Assembly (NCBI RefSeq): GCF_030656115.1
Contig: NZ_JAUSOO010000061.1
Location: forward strand, 62,001-126,000
Origin: Hydrogenophaga sp.
GTDB lineage: Bacteria > Pseudomonadota > Gammaproteobacteria > Burkholderiales > Burkholderiaceae_C
Direction: 5' to 3'
Length of the DNA: 64,000 bases
Numbering within the stretch: position 1 is the first letter of the stretch; each line of letters starts with the position of its first letter. Below are positions 20,698 through 28,614 of this stretch, piece after piece. The translations under genes and the position numbers were made by a program. The notes under the pieces are model-generated. The model was not told the origin of the DNA. It searched no databases and saw only the letters and a list, made by a program, of their open reading frames with translations.

Positions 20698-20814
20698 GGG
20701 AATGATGAACAAGCGGTGGTGAAATTGGTCAGCCGAAACTTGGATCAGAACGCCCAGCACTTTCAGCCTGAACGCGTACGCAAAGCCAGCATGGCAACCC
20801 CGTTAAATTAATGA

Positions 20815-20830
20815 CTGACTGGTTAGTAAG
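20815..20830. promoter_or_regulatory. Candidate TetR-type operator upstream of the RND/adaptor operon
   Basis: The sequence CTGACTGGTTAGTAAG is an imperfect inverted repeat of the form CTnACTnnnnAGTnAG, a layout common to TetR/AcrR-family operators. It sits in the divergent gap between the adaptor gene (start 20697, minus strand) and hpnC (start 20911), within an AT-rich, promoter-like stretch. No TetR-family gene is present in the window. Assignment is by pattern only. Confidence 0.4.
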
Positions 20831-20910
20831 CAAAATTGTAGTGCAATTGGACGCCTTTAAGCCTGTCAAACTCTCACGCCCAGACATCTATCCCACACCG
20901 CAAGTCCCAC

Positions 20911-21879
20911 ATGCCAGATCCATTGCCGACCCACTTACCGGGTGCACCGACCCAGCCCATGGCAAACGCCCCGTTGTCGGCACAGGTCGCGCATTACGAA
21001 AATTTTCCGGTGGCGTCGGTGCTCTGCCCCAGGCACCTGCGCCCGGCCATCGTGGCCATTTACCACTTTGCCCGCACGGCCGACGACATCGCCGACGAGG
21101 GCGATGCGTCGGCCCAGCAGCGCCTGGCCGAACTGGCCGCTTACCGCGCCGCCCTGAACGCCTGTCTGAGCGGAAACCCGGCGCAGGGCCGCTGGGCCGG
21201 CGTTTTTGGCCCGCTGGGCCAGGCCGTGGCGCAACACACCCTGCCCGCCCAACGGCTGCACGACCTGCTGAGCGCGTTTGAACAAGACGTGCGCCACACC
21301 GCCAGCGGCCACCGCTACGCCCACACCGCCGAGTTGCTGGACTACTGCCGCCTGTCGGCCAACCCAGTGGGTCGGCTGCTGTTGCACCTGTACGGTGTGC
21401 ACGACGCGGTGTCGCTGCAGCAAAGCGACCAGATCTGCAGCGCCTTGCAACTCATCAACTTCTGGCAAGACATCAGCGTGGACCTGCCCCGGGGCCGGGT
21501 CTACTTGCCCAGCGACAGCTTGCAGCGACACGGCGTGCAGCTCAGCGACTTTTTCAGCGACGGTGTGCCACCAGCCACCACCGCATCCCAGTCCCGCCGC
21601 AACGCCCAGCAAGCGCTGGTTGCCGAGCTGTGTGCCCACGCCCGCGGCCTGATGCACATGGGCGCCCCCCTGGTGCACCGCGTGCCGGGCCGCGCCGGAT
21701 GGGAACTGCGCCTGGTGGTGCAAGGCGGGCTGCGCATACTCGACGCCATTGCCGCCGCCGAGCACCGCACCTGGCAGACCCGCCCTACGCTGAGCAAGGC
21801 CGACGTGCCGCGCCTGCTCTGGCGCGCGCTGTGGATGCAGCCTCGGCCGGCAACCGACAAAACAAAGAAAACCGTCTAA
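20911..21879 (+). CDS. hpnC: Hydroxysqualene synthase HpnC
   Basis: 322 residues. A trans-isoprenyl diphosphate synthase (squalene/phytoene synthase) fold with the first aspartate-rich region YHFARTADDIADEGD and the second LINFWQDISVDLPRGRVYLP. The N-terminal HYENFPVASVLCPRHLRPAIVAIY is characteristic of HpnC. HpnC converts presqualene diphosphate to hydroxysqualene in the bacterial HpnC/D/E route to squalene. hpnD and hpnE lie 4.4 kb downstream on the same strand, separated by an RND pair. In-frame ATGs at 20911 and 20959 are both possible starts. Confidence 0.88.
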   Translation: MPDPLPTHLPGAPTQPMANAPLSAQVAHYENFPVASVLCPRHLRPAIVAIYHFARTADDIADEGDASAQQRLAELAAYRAALNACLSGNPAQGRWAGVFGPLGQAVAQHTLPAQRLHDLLSAFEQDVRHTASGHRYAHTAELLDYCRLSANPVGRLLLHLYGVHDAVSLQQSDQICSALQLINFWQDISVDLPRGRVYLPSDSLQRHGVQLSDFFSDGVPPATTASQSRRNAQQALVAELCAHARGLMHMGAPLVHRVPGRAGWELRLVVQGGLRILDAIAAAEHRTWQTRPTLSKADVPRLLWRALWMQPRPATDKTKKTV

Positions 21880-21901
21880 AAACCGCACCTCAGGAAGACC
21901 G

Positions 21902-23020
21902 ATGACACAACCCAGTCTGCACCCCTACAGCACCTGCCAGACCGCCGCATGGAGCGCGCTCACACTCAGCCTGGTGCTGGGCCTGAGCAGCGCCTGGGCA
22001 CAAACCAGCACCGCCCCAATTGCGACCCCACCCGCTGCCGCGAGCCCGGCGCGCGCCCTGGTGGGCGTGGCCCGGCTCGACAGCGTGTGGGTGCAGCCCG
22101 AACGCGAGGCACCGGCCAGCGTGGTGGCGCGCAACGTGTCGCGGCTGTCGGCCGAAACGGCGGGCACCCTGCTGCGCTGGACGGCCGATGTGGGCGCCAC
22201 CGTGAAGCGCGGCGATGTGCTGGCCCAAATCGACCCGCGTGACGCCGAGCTGGGCGTGCAACGCGCCCAGGCCGCGCTGGACGCCAGCAACGCCCGGCTG
22301 AAGCTGGCGCAAGCGCAGTTGCAGCGCTCCAAAGAGCTGGTGGCGCAAGGCTTTTTCTCGCAAGAAGCGCTGGCCCAGCGCGAAACCGAGGTGGCGCTGG
22401 TGCACACAGAAGCCAGCGCCAACCGCGCCCAACTGGCCACGGCCCAGCGCCAGCTCGGCAAGACCACCCTGCGCGCGCCCTTCGACGGCAGCGTGACCGA
22501 GCGCCTGGCGCAAGCCGGTGAAGCCGTGGCACCGGGCAATGTGTTGTATGTGATGGCCGACAGCGGTCCAGCCGAATTGGCCACCAGCTTGAGCCCGGCC
22601 GACGTGGCCGGTCTGCGCGCTACCCAGGCCGCACGCTTTGAAACCCCGGGCGCCAGCCATGCCGTGCGCCTGCTGCGGGTGGCACCCACCGTCACCGCAC
22701 CCGCACGCACGCAGGCCGCCCGCCTGGCGTTTGCCGACGCGACCACAGCGCCAGCGGCCGGCACCAGCGGCACCCTGCGCTGGCAAGAAGCTGCCCCGCA
22801 CCTGCCCCCGGGCCTCATGGTGCGGCGCCAGAATGTGCTGGGCGTTTTTGTGCAGCAAGGCAGCGGCGCCCAGGCCACGGCGCGTTTTGTGCCGCTGCCC
22901 GGCGCGCAAGAAGGCCGCGCCACCGCCGTGGCCTTGCCGGCCGATACGCCGGTGATCGTGCGCGGCCAGGCCGCGCTGCAGCCCGGGCAAGCCATCGATG
23001 CCCAGGCCGTTGGCCAGTGA
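21902..23020 (+). CDS. RND efflux periplasmic adaptor
   Basis: 372 residues, 22 bp after hpnC. A signal peptide (SALTLSLVLGLSSAWAQ) precedes an adaptor of the HlyD/MFP type: the first half-motif AETAGTLLRWTADVGATVKRGDVLAQIDPRDAELGV, a long alpha-helical hairpin rich in Ala/Gln (ALDASNARLKLAQAQLQRSKELV), and the second half TTLRAPFDGSVTERLAQAGEAVAPGNVLYVMAD. It partners with the RND subunit that starts 12 bp downstream. The spacing argues that hpnC, adaptor and pump are one transcript. Confidence 0.88.
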   Translation: MTQPSLHPYSTCQTAAWSALTLSLVLGLSSAWAQTSTAPIATPPAAASPARALVGVARLDSVWVQPEREAPASVVARNVSRLSAETAGTLLRWTADVGATVKRGDVLAQIDPRDAELGVQRAQAALDASNARLKLAQAQLQRSKELVAQGFFSQEALAQRETEVALVHTEASANRAQLATAQRQLGKTTLRAPFDGSVTERLAQAGEAVAPGNVLYVMADSGPAELATSLSPADVAGLRATQAARFETPGASHAVRLLRVAPTVTAPARTQAARLAFADATTAPAAGTSGTLRWQEAAPHLPPGLMVRRQNVLGVFVQQGSGAQATARFVPLPGAQEGRATAVALPADTPVIVRGQAALQPGQAIDAQAVGQ

Positions 23021-23032
23021 AGCGGAGCCTTT

Positions 23033-26000
23033 ATGAAATTCATGCGCGCCCTGCTCACCAACCACCCGTTGGCCAACATCGCCTTTGTGGTGGTGCTGCT
23101 GCTCGGTCTGGTCAGCTACAACACCATGCCCCGCGAGCAAGACCCCGAAATCAACTTCAACTGGGTCAGCGTCACCGCCGTGCTGCCCGGGGCCAGCGCC
23201 GAAGAGGTGGAACGGCTGATCACCAACCCGCTGGAAGACGGCATCAAGGGCGTGGCCGATGTGCGCTTCGTCATCAGCAATTCGCGCGAAAACGTGGCCA
23301 GCATGTTGGTGCGGTTCCGTGAAATCAACGAACGCACCTTTGACAAGCGCATGGCCGATTTGCGCCGCGAAATCCAGAACAAAGCCGCCAGCGAGCTGCC
23401 CAAAGAAGCGCGCGACCCGATGATTCTGGAAATCACCACCAGCAACGGATTCCCCACCGCTGCGCTCATGCTGCTGGGCCAGGCCGACGACGAAACCCTG
23501 CGCCAGAACGCCCGGCGCATCAAAAACGACCTGGAGCGCCTGGGCGGGGTGGACCAGGTGTACGCCTCGGGCCTGCGTGAGCCGGAAATCCTCATCAGCC
23601 CCAACGCCCAGGCGCTGGCCGCGCGCGGGCTGCTGGCGTCCGACGTGGCCGACACCGTGTCGGCCTGGTGGCGCGACACCTCGGGCGGCACCCTGAAAAC
23701 GCAAAACGGCGCCTGGTCCATCAGCGTCAAGGGCGTGCTCACCGACCCGCAGACGCTCGAAGGCCTGCCGGTGGCATCCAGCATGCGCCCCGGTGTGTCG
23801 GCCCGGCTGGGCGAGGTGGCGCGCATCGAGCGCGCCCGCGCCCCGGCCTCGCAATACGCCGCGTCCAACGGCCAGCCCGCCGTGTCGTTGGCCGTCACCA
23901 AAAAGTCGGGCACCAACACCCTGGAGCTGGTGGACCGGCTCAACGCCTACCTGGCCAGCCAGAACAGCGTGCTCGCCGCCGCCGGCCTGCAACTGGTGCT
24001 GACCGACGACCAGACCGTGCCCACACGCGACGCCATCAACGTGATGCAGACCAACGCGCTGGTGGGCATGCTCATGGTGCTGGCGGTGTGCTGGGCGTTT
24101 CTGGGCTGGCGCATTGGGCTGCTGGTCACGCTGGGCATTCCGTTTTCGCTGCTTGGCACCTTTGCCGTGCTCTCGGCCATGGGCTACACGGTCAACGTGT
24201 CGGTGCTGCTGGGTGTGGTGATTGCGCTGGGTATGCTGGTGGACGACGCGGTGGTGGTGGTCGAATCCATCTTCTACCGCATGCAGCGTGGGCAGCAGGC
24301 CCTGGCCGCCAGCCTGGACGCGATTGGCGAGGTGTGGAAACCGGTGCTGGCCTCAGTGGCCACCACCATGGCGGCGTTTTTGCCGCTCATGCTGCTGCCC
24401 GGCATCATCGGCAAGTTCATGTTTGTCATTCCCTTCGTGGTCACGCTGGCGCTGGCCATCTCACTCATTGAAGCGTTCTGGATGATGCCGGTCCACGTCA
24501 GCGCCATCGGCGTGCGCTTTGACCGCCCTTCGCGCGTGCAGGCCTGGCGCGAGCGTTTCAACCGCGGCATTCGCTTGCGTTACGGCCAGGCACTGGGCTA
24601 TGTGTTGCGCCGGCCCAAGCGCTCGGCGCTGGTCAGCAGCCTGGCGGTGGCTGCGGCCGTGGCGTTGTTGGTCACGGGTGTGATCCGGGTGCAGTTCTTT
24701 GCGTTCGACCCGATCCGGGCGTTCTACGTCAACGTGGACATGCCGCAAACCGCCTCGCTGGAAGACACCTTGGCAGAAACCCAGCGCGTGGAAGCGGCCG
24801 TGCGCGAGCAACTGCGTGGGGTGGGCCTGGATGGCGAAGCCCGGGCTGTCACATCCACCGCCGGCCTGAAGTTCACCGAAACCGAGCCGGTCTATGGCGA
24901 TTTGTACGGTCAGGTGTTCGTCTCGCTCAACCCCCGCACCGACGACTCGCGCGACGTGCAACGGGTGGTGGAAGACATGCGCCAGCGCATTGAAAGCCTG
25001 AGCGGCCCCGGGCGCAAGAGCTTCACCGTGCTGTCGGGCGGCCCACCGGCCGGCAAGGCCATCAGCGTGAAGGTGCGCGGCGATGAATTCGAGCAGATTC
25101 AGGCCGCCGCCGACGCGCTCAAGACCATCGTGGCCGCCGTGCCCGGCGCCAAAGACGTGCAAGACGACAACCTGCCCGGGCGCGCCCAGCTGCAACTGCG
25201 GCTGGACCGCGACGCCCTGCGCGAGGCTGGGCTGAATGCCGCCCAAGTGGCGCGCTTGGTGCGCCTGGCGGTGGACGGCGAGGTGGTGGCCTTCACCCGC
25301 GACGAGGGCGACAAGATTGAACTGCGCGTGCGCTCCGACCAGGCCCTGCGTGGCCCCGACCAACTGCGCGCCGACCCCGCCAGCCTGCTGGACGAACCGA
25401 TTGCCCTGCCCAACGGCCAAACCACCCGCCTGGGTGCGCTGGTGCATGCCGAGGCCACGCCCGGGCGCGGCTTCATTCGCCACTACAACCTGCGCCGCAC
25501 CACCACGGTGGAGGCCAATCTGGACAAAGAGATCACCGACACGAAAGTGGCCAACGACCTGATCAAGGCCGGCTGGGAAACCATCCGCGCGCAACACCCG
25601 GGCGTGGATCTGGACTTTTCGGGCGAGCTGGAAGACATCGAAGAAAGCCTGGCCTCCATGCAACAGCTGTTTTTGCTGGGCATGGGATTGATCTACCTGA
25701 TCCTGGCCGCGCAATTCAAAAGCTACTGGCAACCGCTGATGATCCTGGTCACCGTGCCGCTGGCCTTCACCGGCGTGGCCTTTGGTCTGGCCATTTCCAA
25801 CAACCCGCTGTCGCTCTACACGCTGTACGGCGTGATCGCGCTCACCGGCATCGCGGTCAACTCGGCCATCGTGCTGATCGACGCGGCCAACGACCGCCTG
25901 CAGCGCGGCATGAGCACCATCCACGCCATCATCCAGGCCGCACGCCGCCGTGTGGTGCCCATTCTGATCACCACCACCACCACCATCGGCGGCCTGTTTT

Positions 26001-26191
26001 CGCTCGCTTTCGGCATTGGCGGGCAAAGCCTGCTGTGGGGGCCGGTGGCGGCCAGCATCGTGTGGGGTCTGGCGTTTTCCACCGTGCTCACCTTGTTTGT
26101 GGTGCCGCTGCTGTTTCTGGCGTTCATGCGGCCCAAGAAAACGAAAAAAGTGGAGCGTTCGTGGGCCTTTTGGCGCCGTGGTCGCGCTTGA
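23033..26191 (+). CDS. RND efflux pump inner membrane subunit (HAE-1/AcrB-like), hpn-linked
   Basis: 1052 residues with the duplicated RND architecture. IALGMLVDDAVVVVESIFYRMQRGQ holds the two TM4 Asp residues of the proton pathway; GVIALTGIAVNSAIVLIDAANDRLQRG is the TM10-11 block; MPREQDPEINFNWVSVTAVLPGASAEEVERLIT is the first periplasmic loop start. It is not HpnN, which is a shorter MMPL-type RND of about 850-900 residues. Position between hpnC and hpnD suggests a link with isoprenoid or membrane lipid metabolism, but drug efflux is equally possible. No outer membrane factor gene is adjacent. Confidence 0.9.
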   Translation: MKFMRALLTNHPLANIAFVVVLLLGLVSYNTMPREQDPEINFNWVSVTAVLPGASAEEVERLITNPLEDGIKGVADVRFVISNSRENVASMLVRFREINERTFDKRMADLRREIQNKAASELPKEARDPMILEITTSNGFPTAALMLLGQADDETLRQNARRIKNDLERLGGVDQVYASGLREPEILISPNAQALAARGLLASDVADTVSAWWRDTSGGTLKTQNGAWSISVKGVLTDPQTLEGLPVASSMRPGVSARLGEVARIERARAPASQYAASNGQPAVSLAVTKKSGTNTLELVDRLNAYLASQNSVLAAAGLQLVLTDDQTVPTRDAINVMQTNALVGMLMVLAVCWAFLGWRIGLLVTLGIPFSLLGTFAVLSAMGYTVNVSVLLGVVIALGMLVDDAVVVVESIFYRMQRGQQALAASLDAIGEVWKPVLASVATTMAAFLPLMLLPGIIGKFMFVIPFVVTLALAISLIEAFWMMPVHVSAIGVRFDRPSRVQAWRERFNRGIRLRYGQALGYVLRRPKRSALVSSLAVAAAVALLVTGVIRVQFFAFDPIRAFYVNVDMPQTASLEDTLAETQRVEAAVREQLRGVGLDGEARAVTSTAGLKFTETEPVYGDLYGQVFVSLNPRTDDSRDVQRVVEDMRQRIESLSGPGRKSFTVLSGGPPAGKAISVKVRGDEFEQIQAAADALKTIVAAVPGAKDVQDDNLPGRAQLQLRLDRDALREAGLNAAQVARLVRLAVDGEVVAFTRDEGDKIELRVRSDQALRGPDQLRADPASLLDEPIALPNGQTTRLGALVHAEATPGRGFIRHYNLRRTTTVEANLDKEITDTKVANDLIKAGWETIRAQHPGVDLDFSGELEDIEESLASMQQLFLLGMGLIYLILAAQFKSYWQPLMILVTVPLAFTGVAFGLAISNNPLSLYTLYGVIALTGIAVNSAIVLIDAANDRLQRGMSTIHAIIQAARRRVVPILITTTTTIGGLFSLAFGIGGQSLLWGPVAASIVWGLAFSTVLTLFVVPLLFLAFMRPKKTKKVERSWAFWRRGRA

Positions 26192-26210
26192 TAGTCTCAG
26201 CCTGACCCCA

Positions 26211-26261
26211 GTAGCCGGAGCTTCCAGCTCCGGTTCATCTGGAGCTGGAAGCTCCAGCTAC
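26211..26261. repeat. REP doublet (inverted pair, BIME-like)
   Basis: Two facing REP-like units. The left is GTAG then CCGGAGCT-TCC-AGCTCCGG (26211-26233), a perfect 8-bp stem with a 3-nt loop; the right, read on the other strand, is GTAG then CTGGAGCT-TCC-AGCTCCAG (26239-26261). The spacer is TTCAT. The outward GTAG tetranucleotides next to short palindromes are the hallmark of REPs mobilised by RAYT (IS200-like TnpA-REP) enzymes. The whole can also fold as one long hairpin. It lies 20 bp after the RND stop and 40 bp before hpnD. No RAYT gene is in the window. Confidence 0.8.
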
Positions 26262-26300
26262 TGAATCCATCTGGTTTGGCTGATTACACTCAGAGCGCCC

Positions 26301-27167
26301 ATGAATCCACAAGACTACGTTCAACAAAAAGCCGCCGCCTCGGGCAGCAGTTTTTATTACGCCTTTCTGTTTCTGCCACCTGAGCGGCGCGCAGCCATCA
26401 CCGCGTTTTACGCCTTCTGCCGCGAGGTGGACGACGTGGTGGACGAGGTGAGCGACCCCGGCGTGGCCCAGACCACGCTGGCCTGGTGGCGACGCGAGGT
26501 GGCGCAGGCCTTTGCGGGCGAGCCCAGCCACCCGGTGATGCTGGCGCTGATGCCGCACACCACCCCGTTTGGCATCGAAGCCCGGCACCTGCTGGCTGTC
26601 ATTGATGGCTGCCAGATGGACCTGGACCAAAACCGCTACTTCGACTTTCCCAACCTGCAGCAATACTGCCACCTGGTGGCGGGCGTGGTGGGCGAGGTGG
26701 CGGCCCGCATTTTTGGCCAGACCGTGCCCGAAACCACCGCCTTCGCGCACCGGCTGGGGCTGGCCTTTCAACTCACCAACATCGTCCGCGACGTGGGCGA
26801 AGACGCCACGCGGGGGCGCGTGTACCTGCCGGTGAATGAACTGCAGCGCTTTGACGTGAAGGCCCACGAACTGCTCAAGCGCGGCAAAGCACCGGGCACC
26901 GATGCGGCCGACTTTGAACGCCGTTTCACCGCGCTGATGCAATTCCAGTGCGAACGCGCCCTGCGCACCTACAACGAAGCCCTGGCCCTGCTGCCAGAAG
27001 CCGACCGCCGCAACCAGAAGCCCGGCCTGATGATGGCCAGCATCTACCGCACCCTGCTGCAAGAAATTGCCGCCGACCCGATGCTGGTGCTGACCCAGCG
27101 CGTGAGCCTGACACCGCTGCGCAAGTTCTGGCTGGCGTGGAAGGTGCAGGCGCTGGGGCGGCTGTAG
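26301..27167 (+). CDS. hpnD: Presqualene diphosphate synthase HpnD
   Basis: 288 residues of the squalene/phytoene synthase fold. The first Asp-rich motif AFCREVDDVVDEV and the second LTNIVRDVGEDATRGRVYLPVNEL (NxxRDxxED) are intact, and GSSFYYAFLFLPPERRAAITAFYAFCR is the HpnD-type N-terminus. It condenses two farnesyl diphosphates to presqualene diphosphate. hpnE follows after 61 bp. Together with hpnC the window holds the full three-enzyme route to squalene; no squalene-hopene cyclase or later hopanoid gene is present here. Confidence 0.92.
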   Translation: MNPQDYVQQKAAASGSSFYYAFLFLPPERRAAITAFYAFCREVDDVVDEVSDPGVAQTTLAWWRREVAQAFAGEPSHPVMLALMPHTTPFGIEARHLLAVIDGCQMDLDQNRYFDFPNLQQYCHLVAGVVGEVAARIFGQTVPETTAFAHRLGLAFQLTNIVRDVGEDATRGRVYLPVNELQRFDVKAHELLKRGKAPGTDAADFERRFTALMQFQCERALRTYNEALALLPEADRRNQKPGLMMASIYRTLLQEIAADPMLVLTQRVSLTPLRKFWLAWKVQALGRL

Positions 27168-27228
27168 ACATGCCCCCCAAGCGTCTTCCCGTCTGCGGTG
27201 TGAATCCGGGGCTTCACCGCTGCGCACC

Positions 27229-28614
27229 ATGAAACTCGCCATCGTCGGCGCGGGTTGGGCGGGCATGGCCTCTGCGGTGGAGGCTGCGGGCGCGGGCTGG
27301 GATGTCACCCTGTTTGAAGCCACCCGCACCCTGGGTGGGCGCGCCCGCGCCCTGCCCGCGCAGCGGCCCGACGGTGTGGCGCTCACGCTCGACAACGGCC
27401 AACACATCCTCATTGGCGCCTACGCCGAGACGCTGGCACTCATGCAGCGCGTGGGCGTGTCACCCCGCGAAGCCCTGCTGTGCCTGCCGCTGGCCCTGCC
27501 CTACCCCGACGGTACCGGCCTGCAAACGCCCCGCTGGGCCACCCGCTGGCCCGCGCCGCTGGACGCCGTAGCCGCCATTGCCACCGCACGCGGCTGGCGC
27601 TGGGCGGATCGCTGGGCGCTCGTTCGCGCATCCCTGGCCTGGCAACGCGCTGGTTTTGCCTGTACGCCTCAACTCACCGTGGCCCGCCTGTGTGCCGCGC
27701 TGCCCCAGCGGGTGATGGACGAACTGATTGAACCGCTGTGCGTGTCGGCCCTCAACCTGCCCGCCGCACAGGCCAGCGCCCAGGTGTTTCTGTGCGTCAT
27801 GCGCGATGCGCTGTTTGGCGCCGGTTACGGCGGCTGGGCCGCGTCCAGCCTGCTGCTGCCCCGCACCGACCTGAGCGCGCTGCTGCCCAACGCCGCCGCG
27901 CAGTGGCTGCGCACGCACCACAACGCCAGCACGCGGCTGCGCCTGGGCGCCCGGGTGCTGGGGCTGCGGCCTCAAGCCGGTGGCTGGCAATTGCAGGGCA
28001 GCGGCTGGCAAGAGCGCTTTGACCGCGTGGTCTGGGCCACCGCCGCCAGCCCCGCCGCCCAAGCCATGCGCCAGGCCGCTCACGGCACACCAACCGAATC
28101 CTCTGTCCTGGCCGAAGCCTTGAACAGCTGGGCCAACACCGCCGAAGCGCTCAACTTCACCGCCATCACCACCGTGTACGCCTGGGCACCCGGTGTGCGC
28201 CTGTCTTCGCCCATGCTGGCCTTGCGCGCCACGCCCAACGCCCACGCGGCCCCGGCCCAGTTCGTGTTCGACCGCGGCCAGCTCAACCCGCAAGACGCCA
28301 GCGCCCAGGGCGTGCTGGCCTTCGTCATCAGCGCCAGCGAAGGCGAGCGCGACGACCTGCAGGCCCGTGTGCTGCAACAAGCGGCGCAGCAGCTGGGTCT
28401 GCACGCACTGCAACCCCTGCAAACCGTGGTGGACAAACGCGCCACCTTCGCCTGCACACCCGGCCTGCAACGCCCCAGCCAAGCCATTGCGCCCGGCTTG
28501 TGGGCCGCAGGCGACTATGTGGACGGCCCCTACCCCGCCACGCTGGAAGCGGCGGTGCGCAGCGGGCTGGCGGCTGCGCGGGCGCTTGAAACCCCACCCT
28601 CCTCTCAGAGATAA
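27229..28614 (+). CDS. hpnE: FAD-dependent hydroxysqualene dehydroxylase HpnE
   Basis: 461 residues of the phytoene-desaturase-like amine oxidase family. The N-terminal dinucleotide-binding motif AIVGAGWAGMASAVEAAGAGWDVTLFEA, GGRAR just after it, and the C-terminal FAD segment GLWAAGDYVDGPYPATLEAAVRSG are intact. HpnE reduces hydroxysqualene to squalene, the last step of the HpnCDE pathway. It closes the hpn block and ends 10 bp inside the 3' end of the convergent YhaN-like gene, so the two stops overlap. Confidence 0.9.
   Translation: MKLAIVGAGWAGMASAVEAAGAGWDVTLFEATRTLGGRARALPAQRPDGVALTLDNGQHILIGAYAETLALMQRVGVSPREALLCLPLALPYPDGTGLQTPRWATRWPAPLDAVAAIATARGWRWADRWALVRASLAWQRAGFACTPQLTVARLCAALPQRVMDELIEPLCVSALNLPAAQASAQVFLCVMRDALFGAGYGGWAASSLLLPRTDLSALLPNAAAQWLRTHHNASTRLRLGARVLGLRPQAGGWQLQGSGWQERFDRVVWATAASPAAQAMRQAAHGTPTESSVLAEALNSWANTAEALNFTAITTVYAWAPGVRLSSPMLALRATPNAHAAPAQFVFDRGQLNPQDASAQGVLAFVISASEGERDDLQARVLQQAAQQLGLHALQPLQTVVDKRATFACTPGLQRPSQAIAPGLWAAGDYVDGPYPATLEAAVRSGLAAARALETPPSSQR

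Noticed and set aside
21890..23992. A 700-codon reverse open frame
   Set aside because: Antisense shadow of the adaptor and RND pump genes at 21902-26191; no family motif, and the forward genes are unmistakable.
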